From: Streptococcus parasanguinis ATCC 15912
GTDB lineage: Bacteria; Bacillota; Bacilli; Lactobacillales; Streptococcaceae
DNA length: 64,000 nt
Assembly: GCF_000164675.2 (NCBI RefSeq)
Contig: NC_015678.1
Location: 558,001 to 622,000, forward strand
Reading direction: 5' to 3'
Below the pieces are notes generated by a model. That model did not search any database, had not been told where the DNA came from, and was given only the letters and a program-made list of their open reading frames with translations. The position numbers and the translations under genes were made by a program. Positions within the stretch are counted from its first letter, which is position 1. Each line of letters begins with the position of its first letter. Of the stretch, positions 1-8,995 are shown piece by piece.

Positions 1-888
1 ATAGAAATACTCATTCCTATCTGGGATATAGTAATTAAATTGTTCTCCATAGACAACTATTGAAGCATCTTTGATTTTTGCACTTTTTCTAAATCCCCAA
101 TTTCTTGTGTCATACAATACCTCATAACACTTTTTTAATTCTTGTAAGTTCACATTATCTATTATTGGTGAAAACTCTTTAAACATTTCAGTTTCCTTAT
201 CTAAAACTTTTATAGAAAAACCATTTTTACTCTTTATGTATACTTCGTTTCTATCACTATTTTTACTTATATATTGACTTTCCCCATGGTAATCAACCTC
301 TATTGTTGTTCCAACACTATAATTATATGGTTTATAAAATTCACCTAATGATGAGTTAAATTTCTCACGTTCAGAATATTTTTCTGACGATATATATTTT
401 ATCTTATTTTTAACGTTCTCATTTGATTTTACACTTTTAATCTTATTAGATAGTCGTAACTTTGAAAAATTATTGTCATCTAATATTTTGTTTACTAATT
501 CCACTCCTTTGTATGCATAGTCGAAATGAGTTGATTTATCCTCACTCGCTTCTAATGCCGATCTTATAAAATAATCTCTATATCCTTCTGAAGGATCTAG
601 GCTAGGCATATCATCATAATAAAATAACGCTTTATTTGTTTCTTCAACTGAGCAAAATAATGCTGCACAAATAGCGATTATACAATCCCGAGGTTGATTT
701 GGTTTTCGTTTATTGAGAATTTTTCTAAACATTTCATAGTCTATACCTACCCTCTTAGCCAACTCTCTTGTTGTTAATTGTTCACCAAAATCTTTTTCTT
801 TTGAAAGTTCTTTAATGTAATTCTTAAAAGACTTATCATGCTTTTGTCTCTTAATAATTGTTGGTTTTTCAATTTGCTTTTTCCACAT
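1..888 (-). CDS. HTH-domain protein, 3' end outside window (partial)
   Basis: The frame is open from the ATG at 888 to the left edge, giving 296 residues without a stop. The start follows an AAAGGG ribosome-binding sequence. Residues about 30-75 read as a helix-turn-helix of XRE style (TTRELAKRVGIDYEMFRKIL, then a second helix pair ending in VEETNKALFYY). The rest is charged and lysine-rich, matches no family I recognise, and has no evident signal peptide or membrane segment. It stands alone on the minus strand, downstream of the GH2-like orphan gene. A DNA-binding regulator is inferred from the HTH only; the cut 3' end may hold a further domain. Confidence 0.7.
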   Translation of the reverse strand, partial: MWKKQIEKPTIIKRQKHDKSFKNYIKELSKEKDFGEQLTTRELAKRVGIDYEMFRKILNKRKPNQPRDCIIAICAALFCSVEETNKALFYYDDMPSLDPSEGYRDYFIRSALEASEDKSTHFDYAYKGVELVNKILDDNNFSKLRLSNKIKSVKSNENVKNKIKYISSEKYSEREKFNSSLGEFYKPYNYSVGTTIEVDYHGESQYISKNSDRNEVYIKSKNGFSIKVLDKETEMFKEFSPIIDNVNLQELKKCYEVLYDTRNWGFRKSAKIKDASIVVYGEQFNYYIPDRNEYFY

Positions 889-1381
889 CGCAATTCCCTT
901 TCAGTTCGATATACAAATTATAACTTACTTTCACGTATAAAGTAATCATTTTTGGGATATTTAGGTCCCGAAAATAGAACTGACATATAATAACTAATCT
1001 ACATCAAATATAAAATAACTCAATTTTAGATTTAACAGAAGTATATTAAAATAAAAATGACATTCAAGAAAGTCATCTTGAATGTCTATATAAGTTAGTA
1101 TTAGCGTATTTATTAACGTTTTAAGAAATCTGATTCTTTACAAACTTCCTTAAGGCTTATTTTGTCAAAGTTTTATTTTAGGTTGTTTCGAGATCACTTG
1201 CTTCCAACATCACACAGTTTTTTCTTTTTTGACTTCAAAGTAATTGTATGAATTTAATTAAGATAGAGAGTTTTCATTTTGTTTCTAACACTATCAAAAA
1301 ACTTTATACTACTATAATTTTTGGATTATTTAACTATTACTAAATTCTAACCCCTTGTTTGTACAAACACAAAATAAATTA
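889..1381. other. 493-bp AT-rich intergenic stretch
   Basis: No convincing gene. It contains an 11-bp perfect inverted repeat (1059-1069 with 1076-1086, listed separately). On the minus strand around 1120-1160 there is a short coding-like tail (KISLKEVCKESDFLKR then stop) with a stop only a few codons upstream, possibly the residue of a decayed gene. I see nothing else. Confidence 0.5.
1051..1086 (-). terminator. Hairpin, probable terminator
   Basis: The stem GACATTCAAGA / TCTTGAATGTC has a 6-nt loop. On the minus strand it is followed by ATTTTTATTTT, so it could end the transcript of the GH2-like gene, whose stop lies about 300 bp upstream of it. That distance leaves some doubt. Confidence 0.5.
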
Positions 1382-2185
1382 TTAAACTTTTGTTATTGCT
1401 GTTTCTACAATTGTTCCATCATCAATTATCAACAATTCTACAAAAGAAATCGCTAAATAATTTATATCTAAATCATATCTTTTTTCAAGTTTATTAGTAT
1501 AATCTATATTCTCCTTAAAAATAATATTTTTTTCTTTATCATATATATAAACACTAATTATAGCGCTATTAGAATATCCATTTAATAAGCAATCAATGGT
1601 TAATGTCGATTTATTAGAATTTTGACTATTTCCTAATACAGTATTAAAATCATATACATGTAGTTTAGGAGTACTATAAATAATGCTCTCCGAAATATTG
1701 TCTAAGATTGAATCTACCGTTGAATCTAGCATCACATTATTGTTTTGTTTTTCTTCTTCAATAGAGCATACCTTTATTTTAAGTTCATTTTCCTCCAAAC
1801 ATAGTAAATTTGTAATTTCAAACTCTATAGACTGTTCAAGTCCCTTTGAAAATCCAACAAAGACCCCATTCATCCAAATATACACGGGAAGATTTAAGCT
1901 TTTCATTTTCAAGAAAATATTTTTAGTAATTAATTTATCTTCACCTTTAAAATGATTAAATAAAGTTAACAATGTAGATTCGACATCACCATTTTTTTCA
2001 TTGAAATCTGATTTCGTGTAAGTCCAATTTCTGCTTAAGTGCATCTTATCTATTTGATAATAGTCTAGTTGATTTATATCTACATATTTATCAAAATAAT
2101 AATGCTCAGAGTGTTCAGGCAATTGATTGACTCCTGTTATAGCAGAATTTTTCAACCAGCTATATTCTACTTTAATATTTTTCAT
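1382..2185 (-). CDS. Orphan protein resembling a GH2 sugar-binding domain
   Basis: 267 residues with no signal peptide. The segment at about residues 98-140 (PVYIWMNGVFVGFSKGLEQS followed by a Phe-Glu-Ile-Thr-Asn strand and an Asn-Glu-Leu-Lys-Ile strand) resembles the jelly-roll domain at the N-terminus of family 2 beta-galactosidases, where the typical pattern is NG.xVG.S.G...EFDLT..L..GEN. No catalytic (beta/alpha)8 barrel follows, since the gene stops after a second beta-rich stretch. It could be a stand-alone carbohydrate-binding protein or a remnant of a larger enzyme. It begins with an AAGAGGT ribosome-binding sequence. It sits just past the terminator of the agmatine operon, where a carbamate kinase gene would be expected, and has no sequence relation to that kinase. 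The fold assignment is from pattern only. Confidence 0.6.
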   Translation of the reverse strand: MKNIKVEYSWLKNSAITGVNQLPEHSEHYYFDKYVDINQLDYYQIDKMHLSRNWTYTKSDFNEKNGDVESTLLTLFNHFKGEDKLITKNIFLKMKSLNLPVYIWMNGVFVGFSKGLEQSIEFEITNLLCLEENELKIKVCSIEEEKQNNNVMLDSTVDSILDNISESIIYSTPKLHVYDFNTVLGNSQNSNKSTLTIDCLLNGYSNSAIISVYIYDKEKNIIFKENIDYTNKLEKRYDLDINYLAISFVELLIIDDGTIVETAITKV

Positions 2186-2250
2186 CTCTAATACCTCTTA
2201 GTAAAGCAATTTATCTTCATATTCCTCCGTCTATTTAATGCGATATATTA

Positions 2251-2281
2251 GAAAAAACAGAGTCTGCTTTACCAGACTCTG
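2251..2281 (-). terminator. Terminator of the agmatine operon
   Basis: Perfect 9-bp stem CAGAGTCTG / CAGACTCTG with a 6-nt loop, followed on the minus strand by seven T residues. It begins 7 bp after the aguA stop and therefore closes aguB-aguD-aguA without a fourth gene. Confidence 0.9.
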
Positions 2282-2287
2282 CATATG

Positions 2288-3400
2288 TTATTTCGTTGCT
2301 GGTTGTTGCTGTGTAATACAGTGAATATTACCACCACCATATGCAATCTCTGTAGTTTCAACTCCAACAACTTTACGATCAGGGAACATCGCTTGCACTT
2401 GTTTAACCGCCAATGCATCGTTCTCATCACCATATTGAGGGAGAATAATTCCTCCATTAACTATTAAGAAATTCAAATATGATGCAATTGCAACTTCTCC
2501 TTCCTCTCTTGGAATAGCCCCTTCTGAGAAATCAATCGTATCTGCATCTTTAAGATAGCATGGCTTCTTAGTAACACACATTTTATGTACTTTTAACTTT
2601 CTGCCTTTTGCATCTGTTTGTTCACTTAGGAAATCAAACGCAGCTTTTGCTTCCTTATAGAAAGGATGGTTCTCATCTTCAGTGTAAATACATGCAACTT
2701 CTCCAGGTTTTACAAAACATGCTACATCATCAATATGACCATTCGTTTCATATGGGTCAATTCCATCTTTCACCCAAATTACTTTTTCACAATTCAAATA
2801 ATCTTTTAATTTTTGTTCAATTTCTTCTTTTGACAAATGTGGGTTTCGACTTGGATGAAGAAGACACATTTCAGTAACCATCACTGTACCTTCACCATCA
2901 ACGTGAATTGATCCACCTTCTAAAACAAAATCATCTGTTTTATAAGAATCAGTATTTGTTAATTCACAAACTTTTCTTGCAACAAGCGCATCTTGATCCC
3001 AAGGGAAATAGAGTCCATCTACTAAACCACCCCATGCATTGAATTCCCAATCTACTGCACGACGTTCACCTTTATCATTTATAAGAAATGTAGGACCACA
3101 GTCGCGAATCCACGAATCATCATTTGTCATCTCGATTACTCTTATATTTTCACAATTAAGAGCAGATACACGAGCTATAGCATTTTCAAATTGAAGAGGT
3201 GGTACACAAAGTGAGACTGGCTCAAATTCACTAATAGCTTTAGCAACATCTAAAAATGCTTTTTGAGCCGGTTTAGCTCCTAGACGCCAATTATCATTTC
3301 GCCATGGCCATAACATCCAAATTTGTTCTTGTTCTTCGAATTCTCCTGGCATTCGAAATCCATCTACTTTAGGGGTTGTACCCACAATACGTTTAGACAT
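2288..3400 (-). CDS. aguA: Agmatine deiminase
   Basis: Hydrolyses agmatine to N-carbamoylputrescine and ammonia. 370 residues, the usual length for this guanidino-modifying (pentein fold) enzyme. Visible active-site motifs are the DDSWIRDCGP block near residue 95, LEGGSIHVDGEGT near 160, ETNGHIDD near 218, and the terminal GGGNIHCITQQ block with the nucleophilic Cys at about 361. The ATG follows a GGAGG sequence. It is the third and last gene of the aguB-aguD-aguA operon, 39 bp after aguD, and a strong terminator follows at once. Full-length with no defect seen. Confidence 0.96.
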   Translation of the reverse strand: MSKRIVGTTPKVDGFRMPGEFEEQEQIWMLWPWRNDNWRLGAKPAQKAFLDVAKAISEFEPVSLCVPPLQFENAIARVSALNCENIRVIEMTNDDSWIRDCGPTFLINDKGERRAVDWEFNAWGGLVDGLYFPWDQDALVARKVCELTNTDSYKTDDFVLEGGSIHVDGEGTVMVTEMCLLHPSRNPHLSKEEIEQKLKDYLNCEKVIWVKDGIDPYETNGHIDDVACFVKPGEVACIYTEDENHPFYKEAKAAFDFLSEQTDAKGRKLKVHKMCVTKKPCYLKDADTIDFSEGAIPREEGEVAIASYLNFLIVNGGIILPQYGDENDALAVKQVQAMFPDRKVVGVETTEIAYGGGNIHCITQQQPATK

Positions 3401-3439
3401 CTCAAGTCCTCCTTTTGTTGTATTGGTATTTAGTTACTA

Positions 3440-4798
3440 TCATTTTTTGATTTTTTTCACACGAATAATTACTTCACCTAAGATAAGACAAATTAATGAA
3501 CCGATAGTTACAGGTAATTTATCAGCTAATGTTACTTCGTCAAAAGATAATGGGAATGCTGTAAATAAAAGCGAGATCAAAATCATAATAATTGGAATCA
3601 CAACCATAATTTTTAAAATAAGATCACTTCCTCCTACTTTAAAAGGTCGAGGGGTTTCTGGATCAATTTTTCTTAACTTATAAAATGCTGGAAAAACTGG
3701 TATATAAGAAAGTAGGAACATAACAAGGTTCAATGAGAAGAACGCCCAAAACAGATCCTGATTTGGCAATATTGGTGCAATGACTACTACAAATGTTGCA
3801 ACAAAACCATTTGCTAAAGCTGATCCAATTGGCATGTTATTCTTTTTACTACGTTTTGCAAAAAACTTCGGCATATCTCCATTTTCAGCAGCATAACATG
3901 CCGTGTTATTCACTCCTAATGACCATGAAATCATATTTCCAAAAAGAGTTAGTAAGAACAGAAATGCCATTAAAATTATAAACCATCCATTTTCTGATCC
4001 GGTCAAAAGTTTAAAGCTGTCCATCATACCACTACTAGTAGAAATTTTATCAACTGGAATCGCTACCCCAATACCAAATGCAGAAAATATATAAATAGCC
4101 GCAATAACTAGACCTGCAACAATTATAGATTGAGGTATTTGTTTTTTAGGATTCTCCATATCATCCGCACACGTACAAATAACTTCAAAACCAAGTAGAT
4201 TAAAAATAATAACAGAAATAAATGATAGACTGTTTAAATCAAATGATGGTAAAAGTGAATCCAACGTAATTTTATTAGCCATTCCTTTTGTAAAGGCAAT
4301 GTATAATCCCAAGACTCCTACTAATAGTGCTAATATCATCTTTATAATTGCCGCACCATTGAGGATCCATACGCTATCACTTGCGGGATAAAAGCTTATC
4401 CATATAATCAACCAAATAAATACAAGTTCAATTAATAATGTCCAGAACATCGAAAACTCAACACCTGTAATCGTTGTCAACAACCCTGGAGTCATAACAG
4501 CTAGTGATGCTAACCACAATGGAAAATTAATCCAATAATACCAGGAGGTCCTTGAGCCCCATCGGTGTCCAAACGCCTTCGTCACCCAATCATAGATTCC
4601 ACCATCACCTATATAAGTAGTACCTAATTCAGCTGAAATCAATCCGTATGGTAACAAAAAAGCAATTAATAAAAATAACCACCAAAAGAATTGAGAATTC
4701 CCAATCGCTGCAACTGGAGCTGCAGCTTCTGCAACAAATACTACACATATTACAGTTAATACTGTAGTAAACAAACTAAATTTTTTCTTTTCTTCCAT
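3440..4798 (-). CDS. aguD: Agmatine/putrescine antiporter
   Basis: 452-residue integral membrane protein of the APC amino acid/polyamine superfamily with about 12 hydrophobic segments. It starts with a short basic cytoplasmic leader (MEEKKKFSLF) and has the conserved first-helix region (AEAAAPVAAIGNSQFFWW). In the agmatine system of lactic acid bacteria and S. mutans this carrier exchanges external agmatine for internal putrescine. The assignment to that substrate rests on its place between the carbamoyltransferase and deiminase genes. 62 bp separates it from aguB; the ATG follows an AAGGAG site. Confidence 0.92.
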   Translation of the reverse strand: MEEKKKFSLFTTVLTVICVVFVAEAAAPVAAIGNSQFFWWLFLLIAFLLPYGLISAELGTTYIGDGGIYDWVTKAFGHRWGSRTSWYYWINFPLWLASLAVMTPGLLTTITGVEFSMFWTLLIELVFIWLIIWISFYPASDSVWILNGAAIIKMILALLVGVLGLYIAFTKGMANKITLDSLLPSFDLNSLSFISVIIFNLLGFEVICTCADDMENPKKQIPQSIIVAGLVIAAIYIFSAFGIGVAIPVDKISTSSGMMDSFKLLTGSENGWFIILMAFLFLLTLFGNMISWSLGVNNTACYAAENGDMPKFFAKRSKKNNMPIGSALANGFVATFVVVIAPILPNQDLFWAFFSLNLVMFLLSYIPVFPAFYKLRKIDPETPRPFKVGGSDLILKIMVVIPIIMILISLLFTAFPLSFDEVTLADKLPVTIGSLICLILGEVIIRVKKIKK

Positions 4799-4860
4799 TT
4801 TTTTCTCCTTCCTTTAAGAGGAGAGTTATAACATCGTCAATTTAAAGCAAATTGACCCTT

Positions 4861-5874
4861 TTATTTTAAAAATGATTCCAGTTCTGCTTTAGCTACAGAT
4901 TGTTTTTCAAGGTCATATGGATGTCGTTTCGCAAAATCACGAAGTAGATAAACTAAGATACCTCGCATTGAAGTTAAACGATTTTCCGCCTCATCAAAAC
5001 AAACTGAATTTGGGCCATCCATCACTTCATCAGATACTTCTTCGCCACGTGTAGCAGGTAAACAGTGCATGAATTTACAATTTTCTCCTGCTTTTGCCAT
5101 CATCTCTGAATCAACATGATATTTAGGATAGAAAATCTTCATACGTTCTTCTTCTGATAATTCCGCTTCATATAGGCCATACCATACATCAGTGTATAAG
5201 AAATCTGCACCAGTAATTGAATCAATATCATCAGTTACTAAATATTTACCACCTGATAGTTTACAAATTTCATCATATTTTGACTTATGCATATCATTTA
5301 ATTGGAATCCCTTCGGACCGAAGTGAACAAATTCCATACCCATTTTCAATGTTATTAATCCTAAAGAGAAGCATACTTGAGTTGCATCTCCTACAAATAC
5401 TACTTTACAATCTTCTAATTTTTTTCCTTTCGGCAAGTTTTCAATAATCGTAATCAGATCTCCCAATTCTTGTGTAGGATGATTATAATCACTCATACCA
5501 TTAATTACTGGTACTTGAGAAAATTTTGCTAAATCAACTACACTCTTATGACGCTCAACACGTGCCATTATAATATCTGTTAAGCGAGAAACCACGGTTG
5601 CTGTATCTTCTAGTGTTTCGTGTCCTCCTAGTTGAATTTGACCGGGTGCCAAATATTGTGCGTGCCCTCCAAGTTGAGTCATAGCGGTTTCAAAAGAAAT
5701 CCGTGTTCTTGTAGATGATTGTTGAAAAATCATACCTAGAGTTTTATTTTTCAACAAAGGTGGGTAATACCCATTTTTAATACAAGCTTTAATCTTAAGA
5801 GATAGCTCAGCCATTTCTAAAAGTTGCTCTTTAGAGAACTCTTCTGTTGTAATATAATCAATTTTATTGCTCAT
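4861..5874 (-). CDS. aguB: Putrescine carbamoyltransferase
   Basis: 337 residues, aspartate/ornithine carbamoyltransferase superfamily. The carbamoyl-phosphate site is visible as SSTRTR at residues 53-58, [10 protein letters not shown] near 127, and [11 protein letters not shown] near 268. It phosphorolyses N-carbamoylputrescine made by AguA to putrescine and carbamoyl phosphate. Ornithine carbamoyltransferase is the main alternative, but the gene heads an operon with agmatine deiminase and the antiporter and lies divergent from an AguR-type regulator, which favours the putrescine enzyme. The ATG at 5874 follows a GGAGGTC site. Confidence 0.94.
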   Translation of the reverse strand: MSNKIDYITTEEFSKEQLLEMAELSLKIKACIKNGYYPPLLKNKTLGMIFQQSSTRTRISFETAMTQLGGHAQYLAPGQIQLGGHETLEDTATVVSRLTDIIMARVERHKSVVDLAKFSQVPVINGMSDYNHPTQELGDLITIIENLPKGKKLEDCKVVFVGDATQVCFSLGLITLKMGMEFVHFGPKGFQLNDMHKSKYDEICKLSGGKYLVTDDIDSITGADFLYTDVWYGLYEAELSEEERMKIFYPKYHVDSEMMAKAGENCKFMHCLPATRGEEVSDEVMDGPNSVCFDEAENRLTSMRGILVYLLRDFAKRHPYDLEKQSVAKAELESFLK

Positions 5875-5924
5875 AATTGAGACCTCCTGTGTTGTTATGC
5901 TTTAATGATATTGCAAAATTTTAT

Positions 5925-6058
5925 AGTTTGCGATAAACTTAAAGGTGTAAACCCTCTTTTTTAAAAGTTTAAGTACTAAACCCAGTATTTATGCTTTTAA
6001 AAATGTAATGCTATTTTAAATATAAACTCCCTATTTTATTGCTTTTCAATAAAGTTTA
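5925..6058. promoter_or_regulatory. Candidate AguR operator region (paired dyads)
   Basis: The 223-bp gap between divergent aguB and aguR carries two 15-bp dyads of the same form, 5-bp arms around a 5-bp spacer: AGTTTgcgatAAACT at 5925-5939 and GTTTAagtacTAAAC at 5967-5981. Further half-sites TAAACT (about 6023) and AGTTTA (about 6053) follow. Repetition of one half-site in a regulator/target gap suggests binding sites for AguR. This is inference; no clear -35/-10 pair was assigned. Confidence 0.45.
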
Positions 6059-6097
6059 GAGTTTTAATTAGTTTCACAGAATTAATGGAGGCTAAAT

Positions 6098-7069
6098 ATG
6101 ATTGAAATAGTTTATATATACAATGTATTTTTAATTATATTGTATACTTTGACCCTTGGTATTGTATTGACCTATTCTTTAAACTCAGAAAAGGATAAAA
6201 AATACTTATTTTTTGTAGTCGGTTTATATCTTGTTTTTTTTATTTTTGATAATCTGATCCTTTCAATGACAGAAATAATTAAAGATTTCGGAAACACATA
6301 TAACCAACACTTTCTGGGAGTTCCTTTTGTGAAAACTGTCATATATCTTGTTAATAATATTTGTCAGTTTTGGATAGTTGCTAGACTGAGGAAAGAAACA
6401 CCTTTATTAACCCACTATTGCTTTATTTCAATTACTTTCATATGGATGGCTTTCCCAATTCTAAACAATTCTCCATTAAGAGTTTTTATGTACTATTTAC
6501 CCAATCAGCTTCTTTTGATTTATACTGGTATATATGCGAGACGAAATCTAAAATCTTTGAATATTAGTAGTCGAAATAAAAATTACTTAAAAACTATTTC
6601 AAATATTGGAGTACTATTTGGCATTCTAATTATCTTAGAAGATTTATTTGTAATTTTTAATATAGATTCGTATGACTTGTTGAATCTGCGAATTCAAAAT
6701 AGAAATATGTGTGAAGACATGTTTACTATTGCTGTTTGTTATTTAATAATCAAATATATTCTTTCTGATTGGAAAGCTATTTCGAATGTAGAAGAACAAT
6801 TAAGTTCATTTGATAAATCACAAAAAATTGACAACCCCAGTACACTAGATCTATTCTCTGAAAAACTTCATTTAACTGAACGTGAAAAAGAAATTCTTCC
6901 TCTACTTCTTGAACACAAAAACAATCAGGAAATTGCGGATCAATTGTTTCTTTCAGTTGGAACTGTGAAGACACATGTACACAATATTTTTATAAAACTT
7001 GAGATCACTAAACGAAATCAACTTTTCGAAGTATATAATTCCTTTGAAAACGAACATCCTGAGCAATAA
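6098..7069 (+). CDS. aguR: Membrane-anchored LuxR-type regulator of the agmatine operon
   Basis: 323 residues. Residues 1-215 hold about six or seven hydrophobic segments. The C-terminal LuxR-type helix-turn-helix spans about 255-312 ([14 protein letters not shown], then [20 protein letters not shown]). In S. mutans a transmembrane LuxR-family protein at the same position activates agu genes in response to agmatine and low pH; the same role is inferred here from architecture and divergent placement. The ATG follows a GGAGG site. A strong hairpin terminator lies about 35 bp past the stop. Confidence 0.88.
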   Translation: MIEIVYIYNVFLIILYTLTLGIVLTYSLNSEKDKKYLFFVVGLYLVFFIFDNLILSMTEIIKDFGNTYNQHFLGVPFVKTVIYLVNNICQFWIVARLRKETPLLTHYCFISITFIWMAFPILNNSPLRVFMYYLPNQLLLIYTGIYARRNLKSLNISSRNKNYLKTISNIGVLFGILIILEDLFVIFNIDSYDLLNLRIQNRNMCEDMFTIAVCYLIIKYILSDWKAISNVEEQLSSFDKSQKIDNPSTLDLFSEKLHLTEREKEILPLLLEHKNNQEIADQLFLSVGTVKTHVHNIFIKLEITKRNQLFEVYNSFENEHPEQ

Positions 7070-7102
7070 TTGTGTCATAGCCCCTACTTCCAAAGACAGA
7101 AT

Positions 7103-7141
7103 AAAAGACATCTGATTTAATTTCTTTCAGATGTCTTTTTA
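7103..7141 (+). terminator. Terminator of aguR
   Basis: Stem AAAAGACATCTGA / TCAGATGTCTTTT with an 11-13 nt loop, ending in a T tract on the plus strand. Confidence 0.85.
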
Positions 7142-7411
7142 GTTGTTCTAATTATCAATTATATATTCGATAATATAAAAAAGCATCTCGTATATAACGA
7201 AATGCTTCAAATACACATAAACGAATATTAAAGTTTAGAGATTTTTTACATCGAACGCAAGGTATCTCAATCCTCACAAATCTCTTTATATCAACAATTT
7301 TATCTTTGAAAGTTCCATAAAAACGGAACGAAATCCACTGATTTGGATAAAATTGAAATCAATTAATACCATAAAATAGAGTAGTCAACCATCCAATTTA
7401 ATAGATCGGTT
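7142..7411. other. Non-coding gap between aguR and the kinase gene
   Basis: AT-rich with no gene seen. It holds a minus-strand hairpin at 7177-7208 (AAGCATTTCG / CGAGATGCTT type stem, then TTTTTT) that may terminate the kinase transcript, and a weak ATCC/GGAT hairpin near 7335-7350. Confidence 0.5.
7177..7208 (-). terminator. Possible terminator of the kinase gene
   Basis: On the minus strand an imperfect hairpin (GAAGCATTTCG... with CGAGATGCTT) is followed by a run of six T. It lies about 200 bp beyond the kinase stop codon. Confidence 0.6.
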
Positions 7412-8608
7412 TTATTTTGATTTAATTTTTAAAAACGACTTCTTTAATTCATTTATATCGCTAAATCTTTGATTCAAAATTGGATTTGTTCCCTTATTAA
7501 TAAATTCCTCTAAATTACTATATTCAAATTTTGTAAAGTCTTTATATCTTCCAGTTAAGACAAAGTATAATAATTTTGACAAAGCAAAACCTTCAAAATG
7601 AAAATTATAATTACTAAACCCAACTCGTTGGAGGCCTGAATAATCATTAAATGCACCTCTTATTTCTGTATCTAGAGATGTTAACATGCTATTACTTAAC
7701 TTTACATTCCCCAAATCAGCAATTTTAATAATTTTTACATCATCATACTCTTTAATCAAAATATTATTAGGTGATATATCTCTATGAAGTATCTCTTTTT
7801 TAGCTAGATACTCAAATCCTTTTATTATTTGATAACCTAGGTTCATTCTCTCGGTAAAAGTCAATTTCTGATTATGAGTCTTTATATATTTAAAAAGTGA
7901 AGTGTCAGCATACTCCATAACATACTCATTTTTAGTTTTATCAATAGAGTAAACTTCGAGTACATACGGAGAATGTAACTGCTTCATTGTATCAAATTCT
8001 AAATAAAATCGCTCTAAATCCTTTAATAAAATATTTTTTTTTGCACGTTTTAATGCAAAAGTTTTGTTGTAATTTTCATCATAGAAACTAAAGACAGTAG
8101 CATAAGAACCATCACCAACTGTTTTCAATTGGAACCGTTGTATAGTTTTATTCGGGATCTCGACAATATCCGATATTTCAAAAATTGGTAACTCATAGTA
8201 TAATTCAACTTCCGACATATCATCTGGTACTGAGCTTCCACCAGATGACGATAGAAAACTATTACATTTTTTTAATACTTTATCATAGTATTCAACAATT
8301 CTAACTTTCTCACCAGAATTCTTAAGGTTGTTAACAAATCTGTCTGATAATGAAATTGATTTTATCAAATCTCTACTTGGTCCAGCCCAGAAATGTCTCC
8401 CACTATTTATACTATCATTTAATATTCTTAATCCCTTCACTAACTGATAGTGTATACTAGAACATAACTGACTCAGTCTATCATCAAAAATATCATTGTA
8501 AAGATGTTCATAATCAATAGCAAACTCTTTACCAAAGTAATTCAAATAATCCCTTTCAATACCTACTATACTATTTAATAGTTTTGCATTATCATTTACA
8601 GAAATCAT
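7412..8608 (-). CDS. Eukaryotic-like Ser/Thr protein kinase with novel N-terminal domain
   Basis: 398 residues, soluble, with no membrane helix and no PASTA repeats, so it is not the housekeeping cell-wall kinase StkP. Residues 1-115 form a helical domain I do not recognise. A Ser/Gly-rich linker lies at 119-126 and the kinase domain spans about 150-398. Visible motifs are the glycine loop VGDGSYATVF (164-173), the lysine in FALKRA (187), the catalytic loop HRDISPNN (275-282), and ADLG (297-300) where DFG is usual. All residues needed for catalysis are present. It sits next to a restriction-modification cluster. Soluble kinases of this sort occur in some phage-defence loci, but a defence role here is only a guess. 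The gene is monocistronic. Confidence 0.8.
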   Translation of the reverse strand: MISVNDNAKLLNSIVGIERDYLNYFGKEFAIDYEHLYNDIFDDRLSQLCSSIHYQLVKGLRILNDSINSGRHFWAGPSRDLIKSISLSDRFVNNLKNSGEKVRIVEYYDKVLKKCNSFLSSSGGSSVPDDMSEVELYYELPIFEISDIVEIPNKTIQRFQLKTVGDGSYATVFSFYDENYNKTFALKRAKKNILLKDLERFYLEFDTMKQLHSPYVLEVYSIDKTKNEYVMEYADTSLFKYIKTHNQKLTFTERMNLGYQIIKGFEYLAKKEILHRDISPNNILIKEYDDVKIIKIADLGNVKLSNSMLTSLDTEIRGAFNDYSGLQRVGFSNYNFHFEGFALSKLLYFVLTGRYKDFTKFEYSNLEEFINKGTNPILNQRFSDINELKKSFLKIKSK

Positions 8609-8995
8609 TTTTCTCTTCTCTCCCTATAAAGTAGTCTTACAATATAAAATATACTTCTCCTATAATAATTAAGTGTTTATATGCTGATAATAAATAACCT
8701 AGAAATAAACTACAGAGATGTTAGCTACCACATTTATTTAATTTGAGAAATTAAAATGTATGATATTTATTTGTTAAAACATTAATTTAATAGATTTCTA
8801 TTTAGTAGTTTTAAGTCATCATTTATACTCTGTAGTTTAAAGATCCCTATTCCATCTCCGTTAATATAAAAAACATTCTCAACTATTCTTTCGAATCTTG
8901 AAAGAATCACTTTTCTTTCATTTGCGTAAACGATGTCTTTTCAGTCTTTATAAATATAGGTGATTTCACTACCTCATTGTAAATATCAAGCTTCA
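8609..8995. other. 387-bp gap with a possible gene remnant
   Basis: The part next to 8609 should hold the kinase promoter. On the minus strand, about 8785-8985 shows two overlapping coding-like frames (DIYNEVVKSPIFIKTEK and, one frame over, VILSRFERIVENVFYINGDG... ending LNRNLLN-stop) without a usable start. This looks like a short decayed, frameshifted gene. Confidence 0.4.
8785..8985 (-). pseudogene. Possible short decayed ORF downstream of the 203-residue gene
   Basis: Frame 1 reads DIYNEVVKSPIFIKTEK before drifting to a stop. The adjoining frame reads on for about 55 codons with biased, protein-like composition (ERKVILSRFERIVENVFYIN) to a stop near 8785. There is no start codon with a ribosome site. 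Joining them needs a single-base shift near 8938. No family is recognised. It may be the tail of a gene of the neighbouring restriction cluster. Confidence 0.3.

Noticed and set aside
2186..2287. Remnant of aguC after aguA
   Set aside because: Only a terminator and a short leader fit in this gap; no carbamate kinase motif is visible in any frame.
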